A stretch of 64,000 nucleotides of DNA from Salinibacillus aidingensis (GCF_039522525.1 NZ_BAAADO010000005.1:62001-126000), one strand, 5' to 3'. Positions 34,092 to 42,696 are shown, counted from the first letter of the stretch. Notes: generated by a model from the letters alone, not told the origin. Numbers and translations are program-made.

Positions 34092-34523
34092 TTAATCTTC
34101 ATCCATCACCCGCACGGCGACGCGATTTTTATTGGATTCTTTCGTAATCAGTCGGTGAAGCTGAATGGTTAGCAGGCCATTTTTATAGGTGGCTTCTACT
34201 TTGTCGCCCCGAACGGGAAAGGGCAGTTCAATCGATCGGTCAAAAGCCCCTTGTGAAATTTCCTCTTGTACTAAATTCCCATGAGCGGGTAAACTAATAA
34301 CACCCTGAATTTCAAGACTGGCATAGTCTACAAACAGGTCGATGTTTTTGATTTCGTTTGTACCGGGTATATTACACAGGATTGTGATTTCATGATCTGA
34401 TTGATACATATTAATTTGGGGAATGGGTGGTTTCAGGATGCCTTCAAATTCACTCCAGAACTGCTCCCCGAAAAAGTTATCCATATTTTTTTTCCAGTCC
34501 TGCATATTTTTAAACGGATCCAT
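34092..34523 (-). CDS. Hsp20/alpha-crystallin-type protein
   Basis: 143 residues. An N-terminal part with DPFKNMQDWKKNMDNFFG leads into an alpha-crystallin domain (PQINMYQSDHEITILCNIPG, then YKNGLLTIQLHR with the usual A-x-x-x-n-GvL-like strand). Spore-coat relatives such as CotP and GerT in B. subtilis have this shape, so a coat or stress role is likely, but the subgroup is not certain. The start at 34523 has GGAGG upstream on the minus strand. Confidence 0.82.
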   Translation of the reverse strand: MDPFKNMQDWKKNMDNFFGEQFWSEFEGILKPPIPQINMYQSDHEITILCNIPGTNEIKNIDLFVDYASLEIQGVISLPAHGNLVQEEISQGAFDRSIELPFPVRGDKVEATYKNGLLTIQLHRLITKESNKNRVAVRVMDED

Positions 34524-34590
34524 AATTTTACCTCCAAAGTAAGTATATATGGTCAATGCGTTCATCCGACCTCTGAAGCACAATTGAGGA

Positions 34591-34626
34591 TCGCCCCTGT
34601 CATGTGCAAACTCAGGAGGGGGGCGA
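34591..34626. other. Unexplained GC-rich hairpin upstream of yebE
   Basis: TCGCCCC (34591-34597) pairs with GGGGCGA (34620-34626) around a 22-base loop, in the 206-base gap between the divergent Hsp20 and yebE genes. The stretch is more GC-rich than its surroundings and has no T-run, so it is not a terminator. I do not recognise a known RNA. Confidence 0.45.
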
Positions 34627-34729
34627 CTGCTGAACAGGTCGACGTTCACTAGATAATTTATGCAAAAACTGGGAAGTGGGTGATTATAATAATAAGAGCT
34701 TCAAATGATAAGATAGAGGAGGTTTTACG

Positions 34730-35338
34730 ATGTTGGAAAATGCTCTGATTATGGTATCGATTATTTTAGTGATCAATATTGTATACGTATCACTCTCAAC
34801 CGTTCGTATGATGCTTACTTTAAAGGGCCAGCGATACTTGGCAGCATTAGTCAGTATGTTTGAAACCGTCGTTTATATTGTCGGATTAGGCCTGGTATTA
34901 GATAATTTGAATGAGATCCAAAACGTTATTGCTTATGCTTTAGGTTTTGGGATTGGCGTTCTGATTGGTACGAAAATTGAAGAGAAGCTTGCTTTAGGTT
35001 ATATTACCGTTAATGTGATTTCCACAAATCCTGATATTGAATTCACTAAAACGCTGAGAGATAAAGGCTATGGGGTTACAAGCTGGCATGCGCACGGAAT
35101 GGATGGGGATCGTCTGGCTATGCAGATTTTGACTCCAAGGAAGTATGAGGTAAACTTGTATCAGACGATTCAGGAAATCGATCCAAAAGCCTTTATGATT
35201 GCCTATGAACCGAAGACCATTCATGGCGGTTTCTGGGTAAAGCAGGTACGAAGACTCAGAATCAGACGAAATAAACGGGTAGCTGGTGGTGACAAAAATG
35301 GCAAAGAAGAAGAAAAAATTCAAGGTGGAGGAGAATGA
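34730..35338 (+). CDS. yebE: UPF0316/DUF2179-family membrane protein YebE
   Basis: 202 residues with three membrane helices (about 5-25, 38-58, 66-86) and a C-terminal DUF2179 cytosolic domain (YITVNVISTN ... GYGVTSWHAHGMDGDR). Function is not established, though DUF2179 resembles ligand-sensing folds. It stands in the same place as in B. subtilis, before yebG and the pur genes. GAGGAGG lies upstream of the ATG. Its last 41 bases overlap yebG. Confidence 0.9.
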   Translation: MLENALIMVSIILVINIVYVSLSTVRMMLTLKGQRYLAALVSMFETVVYIVGLGLVLDNLNEIQNVIAYALGFGIGVLIGTKIEEKLALGYITVNVISTNPDIEFTKTLRDKGYGVTSWHAHGMDGDRLAMQILTPRKYEVNLYQTIQEIDPKAFMIAYEPKTIHGGFWVKQVRRLRIRRNKRVAGGDKNGKEEEKIQGGGE

Positions 35339-35483
35339 AACGATTCATGACTGTTTAACCCGAATGGACAAAGAAGGCTATCGGCCGGTTAAACGCTTTG
35401 AAAAGCCTGTGTTTCAGGAAACTGACGATGGGGTTGAACCAGTCAGGCAGGAAATTATATTTGATGCAGTCCCAAAGGAATAA
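35298..35483 (+). CDS. yebG: NETI-motif protein YebG
   Basis: 61-residue basic-then-acidic protein with the name-giving motif ENETIHDCLTRM. Unknown function, but conserved beside yebE and the pur operon in Bacillaceae. ATG 35298 is preferred (GGTGGTG five bases upstream); GTG 35286 in the same frame is possible. The gene overlaps yebE in another frame. Confidence 0.87.
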   Translation: MAKKKKKFKVEENETIHDCLTRMDKEGYRPVKRFEKPVFQETDDGVEPVRQEIIFDAVPKE

Positions 35484-35522
35484 ATACATAATGAAAGTTA
35501 GAGAGCAGAGAGGGGAATAGCT

Positions 35523-36818
35523 ATGATCGAACGCTATACACGAGAAGAAATGGGAGCCATCTGGACAGAAAAAAACAAGTGGAATGCCTGGCTTGAGGTA
35601 GAGCTTTTGGCCTGTGAAGCCTGGAGTGAGCTTGGTGTCATTCCTGCTGAAGATGTAAAAGCTCTTAGAAAAAATGCTTCCTTTGATGTAGAAAGAGTAA
35701 AGGAAATTGAACAGGAAACAAGACATGATGTGGTCGCTTTCACCCGAGCGGTTTCGGAAACTTTAGGGGAAGAACGGAAATGGGTGCATTATGGCCTTAC
35801 TTCCACCGATGTGGTTGATACAGCACAATCGTATTTATTGCTGCAGGCGAATGAAGTCATCGAAAAAGACCTGAATAATTTTATTGATATCCTGGCAAAT
35901 AAGGCACAGGAGCATAAATACACCGTTATGATGGGACGCACGCATGGGGTTCATGCGGAGCCGACGACTTTTGGTCTGAAAATGGCTCTTTGGTATGAAG
36001 AAATGAAGCGTAACTTGACTCGATTTGAGTCTGCAAGAGAACAGATTGAAATGGGCAAACTGTCCGGAGCTGTGGGTACATACGCGAATATTGATCCTTT
36101 TGTCGAACGGTATGTATGTGAAAAATTGGGGCTGACCCCTGCACCTGTTTCCACACAGACCCTGCAAAGAGATCGACACGCTCATTATTTATCTGTTTTA
36201 GCCCAGATCGCCACATCCATTGAAAAGTTTGCCATTGAAATACGGGGGCTGCAGAAAACGGAAACCCGTGAAGTTGAGGAATTTTTCGCCAAAGGACAAA
36301 AGGGTTCATCTGCTATGCCGCACAAACGTAATCCAATCGGTTCGGAAAATATGTCCGGCCTTTCCAGGGTGGTTCGCGGTCACATGCTGACGGCTTACGA
36401 AAATGTTCCGCTGTGGCATGAACGGGATATTTCCCATTCTTCAGCTGAACGGATCATTCTGCCTGACAGTACCATTGCTATTAATTACATGCTGAATCGG
36501 TTTGGCAGAATCGTAAAAAATTTAACCATCTTTCCGGAAAATATGAGAAAAAATATGGACAAGACATATGGACTGATCTTTTCTCAGCGTGTTCTGCTAT
36601 CTCTTATTGATAACGGGATGGTTCGTGAACAAGCTTACGATCTTGTACAGCCTAAAGCTATGGAGGCATGGGAAAAAGGCGTTCCTTTCCGTTCACTTCT
36701 GGAAAAGGACAAGGAGATTACAGATGTTTTATCGAAAGAAGACTTAGATGAGTGTTTTGATTATGAGTATCATTTAAAAAATGTGGATGGAATTTTTGAA
36801 AGAATTGGGCTTCTCTAA
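35523..36818 (+). CDS. purB: Adenylosuccinate lyase
   Basis: Catalyses two steps of purine synthesis: SAICAR to AICAR, and adenylosuccinate to AMP. 431 residues with the fumarase-superfamily signature SSAMPHKRNP near residue 262 and the upstream histidine region MMGRTHGVHAEPTTFG. AGGGGAA lies upstream. In B. subtilis it sits inside purEKBCSQLFMNHD; here it stands alone 39 bases after yebG and is closed by its own terminator, so the de novo genes are elsewhere or absent. Confidence 0.97.
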   Translation: MIERYTREEMGAIWTEKNKWNAWLEVELLACEAWSELGVIPAEDVKALRKNASFDVERVKEIEQETRHDVVAFTRAVSETLGEERKWVHYGLTSTDVVDTAQSYLLLQANEVIEKDLNNFIDILANKAQEHKYTVMMGRTHGVHAEPTTFGLKMALWYEEMKRNLTRFESAREQIEMGKLSGAVGTYANIDPFVERYVCEKLGLTPAPVSTQTLQRDRHAHYLSVLAQIATSIEKFAIEIRGLQKTETREVEEFFAKGQKGSSAMPHKRNPIGSENMSGLSRVVRGHMLTAYENVPLWHERDISHSSAERIILPDSTIAINYMLNRFGRIVKNLTIFPENMRKNMDKTYGLIFSQRVLLSLIDNGMVREQAYDLVQPKAMEAWEKGVPFRSLLEKDKEITDVLSKEDLDECFDYEYHLKNVDGIFERIGLL

Positions 36819-36827
36819 AAGGTGTAT

Positions 36828-36858
36828 AAAAGCTTGAGGTTTGTCCCTCAAGCTTTTT
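36828..36858 (+). terminator. purB terminator
   Basis: AAAAGCTTGAGG (36828-36839) pairs with CCTCAAGCTTTT (36846-36857) around a six-base loop and ends in a T-run. It also gives an A/T-flanked hairpin for the convergent small gene. Confidence 0.93.
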
Positions 36859-36863
36859 CAACT

Positions 36864-37172
36864 TTAAATATCATATTGACTGGTCTGATTTTGCTGGGGG
36901 ATTGGCTGGTTTTGCTGCTGGGTCATTTGTGTGGGCTGCTGCTGCATGCCCTGCATAAGATTCTGTCCCATTTGGGTGTTGTCAATCATATCGGTGACAG
37001 GGCAATAACGCACGATGCCTTCTGCTACTTTCATTGCGCCCATAAGAATTAATAAACCATCTGTTCCATTTTGAGCCTTTTTGACTAAACGTGCGGTTCC
37101 ATAGCTTACCGCTGTAAGTCCACATGTAATTCGAATCAATGCATTAATGGTACCTACGTTTTTCTGAACCAA
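36864..37172 (-). CDS. DUF2892 (YgaP-like transmembrane) protein
   Basis: 102 residues. The opening VGTINALIRITCGLTAVSYG is typical of DUF2892 membrane proteins; a second helix follows and the tail is rich in Gln, Met and Asn. TTG 37172 is preferred because GGAAGG lies about six bases upstream on the minus strand; GTG 37190 is the longer alternative. Role unknown. Confidence 0.75.
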   Translation of the reverse strand: MVQKNVGTINALIRITCGLTAVSYGTARLVKKAQNGTDGLLILMGAMKVAEGIVRYCPVTDMIDNTQMGQNLMQGMQQQPTQMTQQQNQPIPQQNQTSQYDI

Positions 37173-37290
37173 ATTTATCCTTCCCTTCACAGCGTTAATG
37201 TATTAAAATTTTACATAATAAAAGTTTTTCAGTGATACACATGGAATAGAAAAGCAATCCACTGTTTTGTCAATAAAAGGGGGACCAATT

Positions 37291-39027
37291 ATGACTTTTA
37301 ATAGCCGCTGGCGGAATCGGCAGCTTCGTGAACATGTAGCTGTCATTGATGATCGCTTAATCCCGACACTCGTTTTAAAAAATGCTACTTACTTGAATGT
37401 TTTTTTAAAAAAATGGATGCAGGCTCATATCTGGATTTATGAAGATCGAATTGTTTACGTGGGGGACCGATTGCCTAAACACGAAAATGTACAGATGATT
37501 GATTGTGAAAATCAATTTCTGGTTCCAGGATATATCGAGCCGCATGCTCATCCGTTTCAATTATATAATCCCCATACTTTATCACTATATGCATCCCAGC
37601 TAGGTACATCTGTTTTCATTAATGATAATCTCTTGTACCTTTATTTATTGGATAACAAGAAAGCGTTTTCTATCCTAGGAGAGCTGGATGACCTGCCAAC
37701 CTCTCTTTACTGGTGGGCCCGCTTTGATTCTCAGTCCTTTCTGCAGGATGATGAACAATTTATCCGTAAAGCCAATGTTTTATCCTGGTTAAAGCATGAT
37801 GCGGTCATTCAGGGCGGTGAATTAACCTCATGGACGAGTGTGTTAAAAGACGATGATCGAATGCTGCACTGGATGCAGGAGACGAAACGGTTGCGGAAGC
37901 CTGTGGAAGGGCATTTTCCGGGTGCATCACTGGAAACTCTGACAAAAATGAAGCTTCTTGGTGCTGACAGTGATCATGAGTCGATATCAGGGGAGGAAGT
38001 GTATCGCCGTCTTTTATTGGGATATCGGGTCGCCCTCCGCCAATCCTCGATTCGTCCTGATTTGCGGAAAATACTAAGAGAACTTAAGGATTATGACATC
38101 ACTTCCTACGATCAAATTATGCTGACAACTGATGGATCTCCTCCTTCTTATTATGAGGACGGTATTATTAATTCGTGTATTAAAATTGCGATAGAGGAAG
38201 GAATACCAGTGGAAGATGCTTATGCCATGGGATCCTACAATGCGGCAAAGCATTTTGGAATTGATCATTTGGTCGGCAGTATTGGTCCGGGACGAATTGC
38301 GCATATCAATTTTCTGGAAGATAAAGAGAACCCTACCCCAGTCTCTGTATTGGCCAAAGGAAAATGGATTAAATATGATGGGAATGTCCAATATGAACAG
38401 CCATCTTTTGACTGGAAAAAATACGGCATTGAACCGCTGAAACTTGATTGGGAGCTGCGTGACAGTGATTTCAGATTTTTCGTTCCTGTTGGACTTGAAA
38501 TGGCCAATGACGTCATTATGAATCCTTTTACCATTAATGATAAACTTCAGGGAGATGAGATAGCAGAAGATAACGAGGAGGCCTTTCTCATTTTAATGGA
38601 CCGGCAGGGAGAATGGCGGATTGCCACCCTTTTACGAGGATTCACAAAATCTTTAGGAGGTCTGGTGAGCTCTTACTCAAGCGCAGGAGATATTACGCTG
38701 ATTGGAAAAAGAAAATCGGATATTCATTTAGCCTTCAATCGGTTAAAAGAGATTGGGGGCGGTATTGTGTTAGCGGATAAGGGGGAAATTATTTGTGAGC
38801 TTCCGTTAAAAATGGAAGGCAGACTTTCCGATGTCAGAATGGAGGAGCTTATAAAAAGCGAAAAAGAACTTTCCAATACCATTAAGGAACATGGCTATTC
38901 CTTTAACGATCCCATTTATACACTGTTATTTTTATCGGCTGCTCATTTACCTTATATTCGAATTACACAAAGAGGAATTATAGATGTTAAAAAGAAGGAG
39001 GTACTCTTTCCTTCAATAATGCGTTAA
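37291..39027 (+). CDS. yerA: Adenine deaminase-like amidohydrolase YerA
   Basis: 578 residues of the AdeC family, which turns adenine into hypoxanthine with a metal centre. The metal motif HAHP is present (YIEPHAHPFQLYNP near residue 85), followed by VEGHFPGAS and the aspartate region TTDGSPPSYYEDG. YerA proteins are a separate branch of the family whose activity is not firmly established, so the reaction is inference. GGGGGACC precedes ATG 37291. The purine theme of the neighbours (guaA, pbuG, purB) fits. Confidence 0.9.
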   Translation: MTFNSRWRNRQLREHVAVIDDRLIPTLVLKNATYLNVFLKKWMQAHIWIYEDRIVYVGDRLPKHENVQMIDCENQFLVPGYIEPHAHPFQLYNPHTLSLYASQLGTSVFINDNLLYLYLLDNKKAFSILGELDDLPTSLYWWARFDSQSFLQDDEQFIRKANVLSWLKHDAVIQGGELTSWTSVLKDDDRMLHWMQETKRLRKPVEGHFPGASLETLTKMKLLGADSDHESISGEEVYRRLLLGYRVALRQSSIRPDLRKILRELKDYDITSYDQIMLTTDGSPPSYYEDGIINSCIKIAIEEGIPVEDAYAMGSYNAAKHFGIDHLVGSIGPGRIAHINFLEDKENPTPVSVLAKGKWIKYDGNVQYEQPSFDWKKYGIEPLKLDWELRDSDFRFFVPVGLEMANDVIMNPFTINDKLQGDEIAEDNEEAFLILMDRQGEWRIATLLRGFTKSLGGLVSSYSSAGDITLIGKRKSDIHLAFNRLKEIGGGIVLADKGEIICELPLKMEGRLSDVRMEELIKSEKELSNTIKEHGYSFNDPIYTLLFLSAAHLPYIRITQRGIIDVKKKEVLFPSIMR

Positions 39028-39072
39028 AATATAAAAGGAGTAAAGTTTAGCAGAACTAAAGGTGGGGATAGA

Positions 39073-40149
39073 TTGAAAAAAGGATTACAGAAATGCTCCA
39101 TTCTCCTTTTCATGATTATCGCGTTATTCCTGACAGCGTGCAGCAATGAAGGAGCGGATAATCAGGAAAGTGAAGAAGAAGCAAAAGAAGAACAGCCAGT
39201 TGTCGAACCAGAACCCTCTGAGGAACCACCAGAACCCGAATATCAGAATACATATCCATTAACAGGCGTTGGAACAAATGAGCCTGTTAACAATCGGATA
39301 GTAGGCGTGATGGTTAATAATCATACAAAGGCCCGGCCTCAGTCAGGACTGTCGAAAGCAGATATCGTTTATGAACTGTTGGCTGAAGGTCCGATTACAC
39401 GATTTCTTGCCTTCTTTCACAGTGAGAAACCCGAAGTTGCGGGTCCTGTAAGAAGTGCAAGAGAATATTATGCCGACCTTGCTCAAGGGATGGGTGCGAT
39501 TTATATTTATCATGGAGCGGCTCACCATATTGAAGATATCATCATGAATAAAGATTTAGATTTAATCCGTGGAGCTATCCATGATGATGACCGGTATTTA
39601 TTTAAACGGGAAAGCTTTCGTGCAGCACCTCATGATTCATACTTAATTTATCCCAATGTGTATGAAGCAGCAGAGCAAAAAGGAATCGACATCAACCAGG
39701 ATTATGAGCCTTATCCTTTTCTTTCCAAGGATGAAGTGAGCCAAATTTCCGGAGAAGAAGCATCCCGGGTCCATATTGTATATCATGAAGGGCTAGAGGA
39801 AGTCACGTATGAATATGATGAGGTCAATGAACAGTACGTCCGTTACAGTGACGGAGAGAAAACCGTCGAATTGGAAACAGAGGAACCTGTCGTTTTAGAT
39901 AATATATTTGTTGTTGAAACCGGACATCGGGTGATTGACTCTGCCCACCGCCGTGCCATTGATTTAGAATCAGGGGGCAGGGGTTACCTTGTCCAGAAAG
40001 GTAAAGTTCAGGAGGTCGAATGGAAAAACGTAGACGGAAGAATTTTACCATTTAAAAATGGGGAAAAGGTAAAGTTTGTTCCAGGTAAGACATGGGTGAA
40101 TGTAGTTCCAGAGACACCAGGAATCGACCAGTCCGTTCAGTTTAACTAG
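39073..40149 (+). CDS. yerB: DUF3048-family lipoprotein YerB
   Basis: 358 residues from a TTG start (GGTGGGGAT upstream). The signal peptide ends in lipobox FLTACSN, then a Glu/Pro-rich linker (about 25-58), then the two DUF3048 domains (NRIVGVMVNNHTKARPQSGL near 75, and EKVKFVPGKTWVNVVP near the end). Function unknown. It keeps its B. subtilis place between yerA and yerC. Confidence 0.92.
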   Translation: MKKGLQKCSILLFMIIALFLTACSNEGADNQESEEEAKEEQPVVEPEPSEEPPEPEYQNTYPLTGVGTNEPVNNRIVGVMVNNHTKARPQSGLSKADIVYELLAEGPITRFLAFFHSEKPEVAGPVRSAREYYADLAQGMGAIYIYHGAAHHIEDIIMNKDLDLIRGAIHDDDRYLFKRESFRAAPHDSYLIYPNVYEAAEQKGIDINQDYEPYPFLSKDEVSQISGEEASRVHIVYHEGLEEVTYEYDEVNEQYVRYSDGEKTVELETEEPVVLDNIFVVETGHRVIDSAHRRAIDLESGGRGYLVQKGKVQEVEWKNVDGRILPFKNGEKVKFVPGKTWVNVVPETPGIDQSVQFN

Positions 40150-40178
40150 AGTACGTAAAAGAGGAGGGTACCTTACAC

Positions 40179-40484
40179 ATGCAAATTGATAAACTTCGTG
40201 GAAAGGAATTGGATCAGTTATTTAAAGCCATCCTGTCCCTGGAAACGATTGAAGAATGCTATGAATTATTTGATGATTTGGCAACGATGAATGAGGTTCA
40301 ATCCCTGGCTCAGCGATTGGAAGTAGCCCGTATGCTAAGAGAGGGAGACACCTATCATGCCATAGAGGATCAGACCGGTGCATCAACAGCCACTATTTCC
40401 CGAGTGAAAAGATGCCTGAACTATGGCAATGATGCTTATCAATTGGTTCTTGACCGTATATATGAAAAAGAAAAAAGTAAATAA
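40179..40484 (+). CDS. yerC: YerC, TrpR-like DNA-binding protein
   Basis: 101 residues of the YerC/YecD family, similar in fold to the Trp repressor. The recognition region is DQTGASTATISRVKRCL near residue 70. Its targets in bacilli are not well defined. GAGGAGGG lies upstream. It is followed immediately by a terminator. Confidence 0.93.
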   Translation: MQIDKLRGKELDQLFKAILSLETIEECYELFDDLATMNEVQSLAQRLEVARMLREGDTYHAIEDQTGASTATISRVKRCLNYGNDAYQLVLDRIYEKEKSK

Positions 40485-40521
40485 AAAGAAGCGCATGGCC
40501 AGAATCCATGCGCTTCTTTTT
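40484..40521 (+). terminator. yerC terminator
   Basis: AAAAGAAGCGCATGG pairs with CCATGCGCTTCTTTT around a seven-base loop, followed by Ts. It overlaps the last base of the stop codon. Confidence 0.93.
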
Positions 40522-40551
40522 GTTGTCTAGGAAATTATAAAATTTCAGATT

Positions 40552-40971
40552 TGTGGATAAAAAATCATGAGAGGCCACGTCCGGCTCCAGCACCCAGCGA
40601 CTAGCGTGACTTCCTTCACCTCCGTCCGATAAGTCAACATCGACTCACAAGGTTCGTCGTGTTTCCTTTTCCGCGTGTTAACTGGCTGTAAGCCCCTGAA
40701 AGAAATAAGTGGGGCAACAGCCAGTAAACACCCGATTTGTTCAACTAACAATCAGTGGGGGATGAATCCCCCACTGAATGAAGTTTCACTTTATCTCCTC
40801 CGGCTCAGTCCAGTCCGTACGTCGCTAATGGAAAATCGGAGGCGACCGTTTAGGCCCGACGGCATAAGCAGAATATCCGGAGTGGCCGTATTTTGGCCAT
40901 GTAGGGTATTCTGCTTATGACCGCTTGGGCTTTGGGAGCCGCAGTTGGACAAGCGGGCGCTTCCGCCTTTG
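40552..40971. repeat. Composite palindrome and repeat island between yerC and glyS
   Basis: A 420-base gene-free, GC-richer stretch made of three parts: an opening block (CGTCCGGCTCCAGCACCC onward, to 40665) that I cannot pair with anything else in the window; a mini-element copy (40670-40796); and a closing block of hairpins. In the closing block CATAAGCAGAATA (40863-40875) and TATTCTGCTTATG (40907-40919) pair perfectly, with TGGCC/GGCCA inside, and CCGCTTG (40921-40927) pairs with CAAGCGG (40950-40956). No coding frame here has a ribosome site. Confidence 0.75.
40670..40796 (+). repeat. Two-hairpin mini-element, full length (copy 3)
   Basis: Left hairpin ACTGGCTGT (40681-40689) with ACAGCCAGT (40717-40725), with CCCC/GGGG nested inside; right hairpin CAGTGGGGG (40753-40761) with CCCCCACTG (40768-40776); tail GAAGTTTCACTTTAT (40780-40794). 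This is the copy with the best-paired stems. Confidence 0.75.
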
Positions 40972-42357
40972 TTAATAACCCATCTTACTGCTTAGGAAAT
41001 CTCTTAATTCACTGATTGGCATACGGCTCTGTTCCATGGTGTCGCGGTCTCGTACCGTTACCTGCTGATCATCACGGGAATCAAAATCAAATGTGATGCA
41101 GTAAGGCGTTCCGATTTCGTCATGACGGCGGTAACGTTTCCCGATTGAACCGGATTCATCATAATCAACCATGAAATCTTTCGCCAGTTCCTGATAGACT
41201 TCCTGTGTTTCATCTGAAAGCTTTTTGGATAGCGGGAACACAGCTGCTTTAAATGGTGCTACGGCCGGGTGGAAGTGCATAACTGTCCGCTTGGATCCAT
41301 CTTCCAGCTCCTCCTCATCATAGGCATCAGAAAGGAAGGATAGAACAAGGCGGTCCAGTCCCAATGCCGGTTCGATGACATAAGGAATATAACGTTCATT
41401 ATTATTCTCCTGATCAATATATTGGAAATCCTCTCCCGAATGTTCCGCATGCTGGTTCAAATCATAATCTGTACGGGAAGCAACGCCCCACAGTTCACCC
41501 CATCCAAATGGGAATTTATATTCCAAGTCGGTTGTTGCATTACTGTAATGGGAAAGCTCATCCTCTGTGTGGTCACGACGGCGGACGTTTTCCTCATTCA
41601 ATCCTAATGACAGCAGCCAGTTATGACAGAAATCGAGCCAATACTGGTACCATTCTTTCTCCGTACCTGGCTTACAGAAGAATTCCATTTCCATTTGTTC
41701 GAATTCACGGGTTCTGAAAATAAAGTTCCCCGGTGTAATTTCATTTCTAAAGCTTTTTCCGATCTGTCCAATACCAAATGGGAGCTTTTTGCGCATGGAA
41801 CGCTGAACATTTTTGAAGTTCACAAAAATTCCCTGTGCTGTTTCAGGGCGTAAGTAAATTTCATCGGTTGAGCCTTCTGTAACCCCCTGATAAGTCTTGA
41901 ACATTAAATTAAATTGACGGATATCCGTAAAGTTCTTTGCTCCGCATTCCGTACAAACAATATCATTTTCTTCAATCATTTTCTGCATTTCTTCAAATGG
42001 AAGTCCATCAACCACAACTTCCTCGCCTTTGCTTTCAAAATAGTTTTCAATGAGCTTATCTGCACGATGGCGGGCTTTGCACTCTTTACAATCCATCATA
42101 GGGTCATTAAAGTTCCCGAGGTGTCCGGATGCTTCCCAGGTTTTAGGGTTCATAAGAATGGATGCATCCAGGCCGACATTATAAGGAGACTCCTGAACAA
42201 ATTTCTTCCACCAGGCATCCTTCAAATTTTTCTTCAGTTCAACGCCTAAAGGACCATAATCCCATGTGTTAGCAAGTCCTCCGTAGATCTCTGAGCCCTG
42301 AAATACAAATCCCCGGTGTTTTACGTGATTCACGACTTCTTCCATATTTTTCGCCAT
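40972..42357 (-). CDS. glyS: Glycyl-tRNA synthetase, dimeric class II type
   Basis: Charges tRNA-Gly. 461 residues of the single-chain alpha-2 type, not the GlyQ/GlyS alpha-beta type of B. subtilis. Visible parts: the glycine-recognising N-terminus (FVFQGSEIYGGLANTWDYG), an insertion with CKEC and CTEC cysteine pairs, motif 2 (FRNEITPGNFIFRTREFEQM) and motif 3 (EPALGLDRLVLSFL), then an anticodon-binding domain. GGAGG lies just upstream on the minus strand. Regulated by the T-box leader that precedes it. Confidence 0.97.
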   Translation of the reverse strand: MAKNMEEVVNHVKHRGFVFQGSEIYGGLANTWDYGPLGVELKKNLKDAWWKKFVQESPYNVGLDASILMNPKTWEASGHLGNFNDPMMDCKECKARHRADKLIENYFESKGEEVVVDGLPFEEMQKMIEENDIVCTECGAKNFTDIRQFNLMFKTYQGVTEGSTDEIYLRPETAQGIFVNFKNVQRSMRKKLPFGIGQIGKSFRNEITPGNFIFRTREFEQMEMEFFCKPGTEKEWYQYWLDFCHNWLLSLGLNEENVRRRDHTEDELSHYSNATTDLEYKFPFGWGELWGVASRTDYDLNQHAEHSGEDFQYIDQENNNERYIPYVIEPALGLDRLVLSFLSDAYDEEELEDGSKRTVMHFHPAVAPFKAAVFPLSKKLSDETQEVYQELAKDFMVDYDESGSIGKRYRRHDEIGTPYCITFDFDSRDDQQVTVRDRDTMEQSRMPISELRDFLSSKMGY

Positions 42358-42385
42358 ACTAATATCCTCCTTGTAGAAAATGTTG

Positions 42386-42414
42386 TTGACTTATGCGAAC
42401 GTTTGTTCTATAAT
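42386..42414 (+). promoter_or_regulatory. Sigma-A promoter with LexA box, antisense to the glyS leader
   Basis: TTGACT (42386-42391), 17 bases, TATAAT (42409-42414). The spacer contains GAAC-GTTT-GTTC (42397-42408), the core of the B. subtilis LexA/DinR box. It points toward pcrB, 520 bases away, and would cross the T-box region in antisense. The promoter sequence is near-consensus; LexA control is inferred. Confidence 0.75.
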
Positions 42415-42426
42415 GTTTGTATACAT

Positions 42427-42660
42427 TAAAAAACTCTCGTCTCCGGGCTAAATGCCCAGGGACGAGAGTAGTTCTCCCGCGGTTCCACCCTGATTGATGC
42501 AGAGGCTCTGCATCCACTTCCATCAAGACGTACTCCGAATTGCCGTTTCTCTAAATCATTCTCCAGGCTCGCACCATCCCTGAATCGCTTGTAGGAAGAG
42601 GATTTAGATACTATAAATTCATCATAGTACTTTAATCTATTCACTTGCACTGTCTTCTGA
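42427..42660 (-). ncRNA. T-box riboswitch of glyS
   Basis: On the minus strand the conserved T-box AGGGTGGAACCGCGG lies at 42491-42477 and is followed by a terminator hairpin (ACTCTCGTC with GACGAGAGT, 42469-42433) and a run of Ts. The stem I end with GGTGCGAGCC is recognisable at about 42580-42570. Uncharged tRNA-Gly should stabilise the antiterminator and raise glyS expression. I did not resolve the specifier codon. Confidence 0.92.
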
Positions 42661-42667
42661 TTATCTA

Positions 42668-42696
42668 ATCATAGCATATCCTTCTTTTTGTCACAA
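42668..42696 (-). promoter_or_regulatory. glyS leader promoter
   Basis: On the minus strand: TTGTGA (42696-42691), 17 bases, TATGAT (42673-42668). The distance to the T-box start fits. Confidence 0.65.

Noticed and set aside
40545..40920. Short proteins in the repeat island on both strands
   Set aside because: They run across inverted repeats and have no ribosome sites or recognisable domains.
42426..42650. 74-residue minus-strand protein before glyS
   Set aside because: It is the T-box leader, with conserved T-box and terminator.
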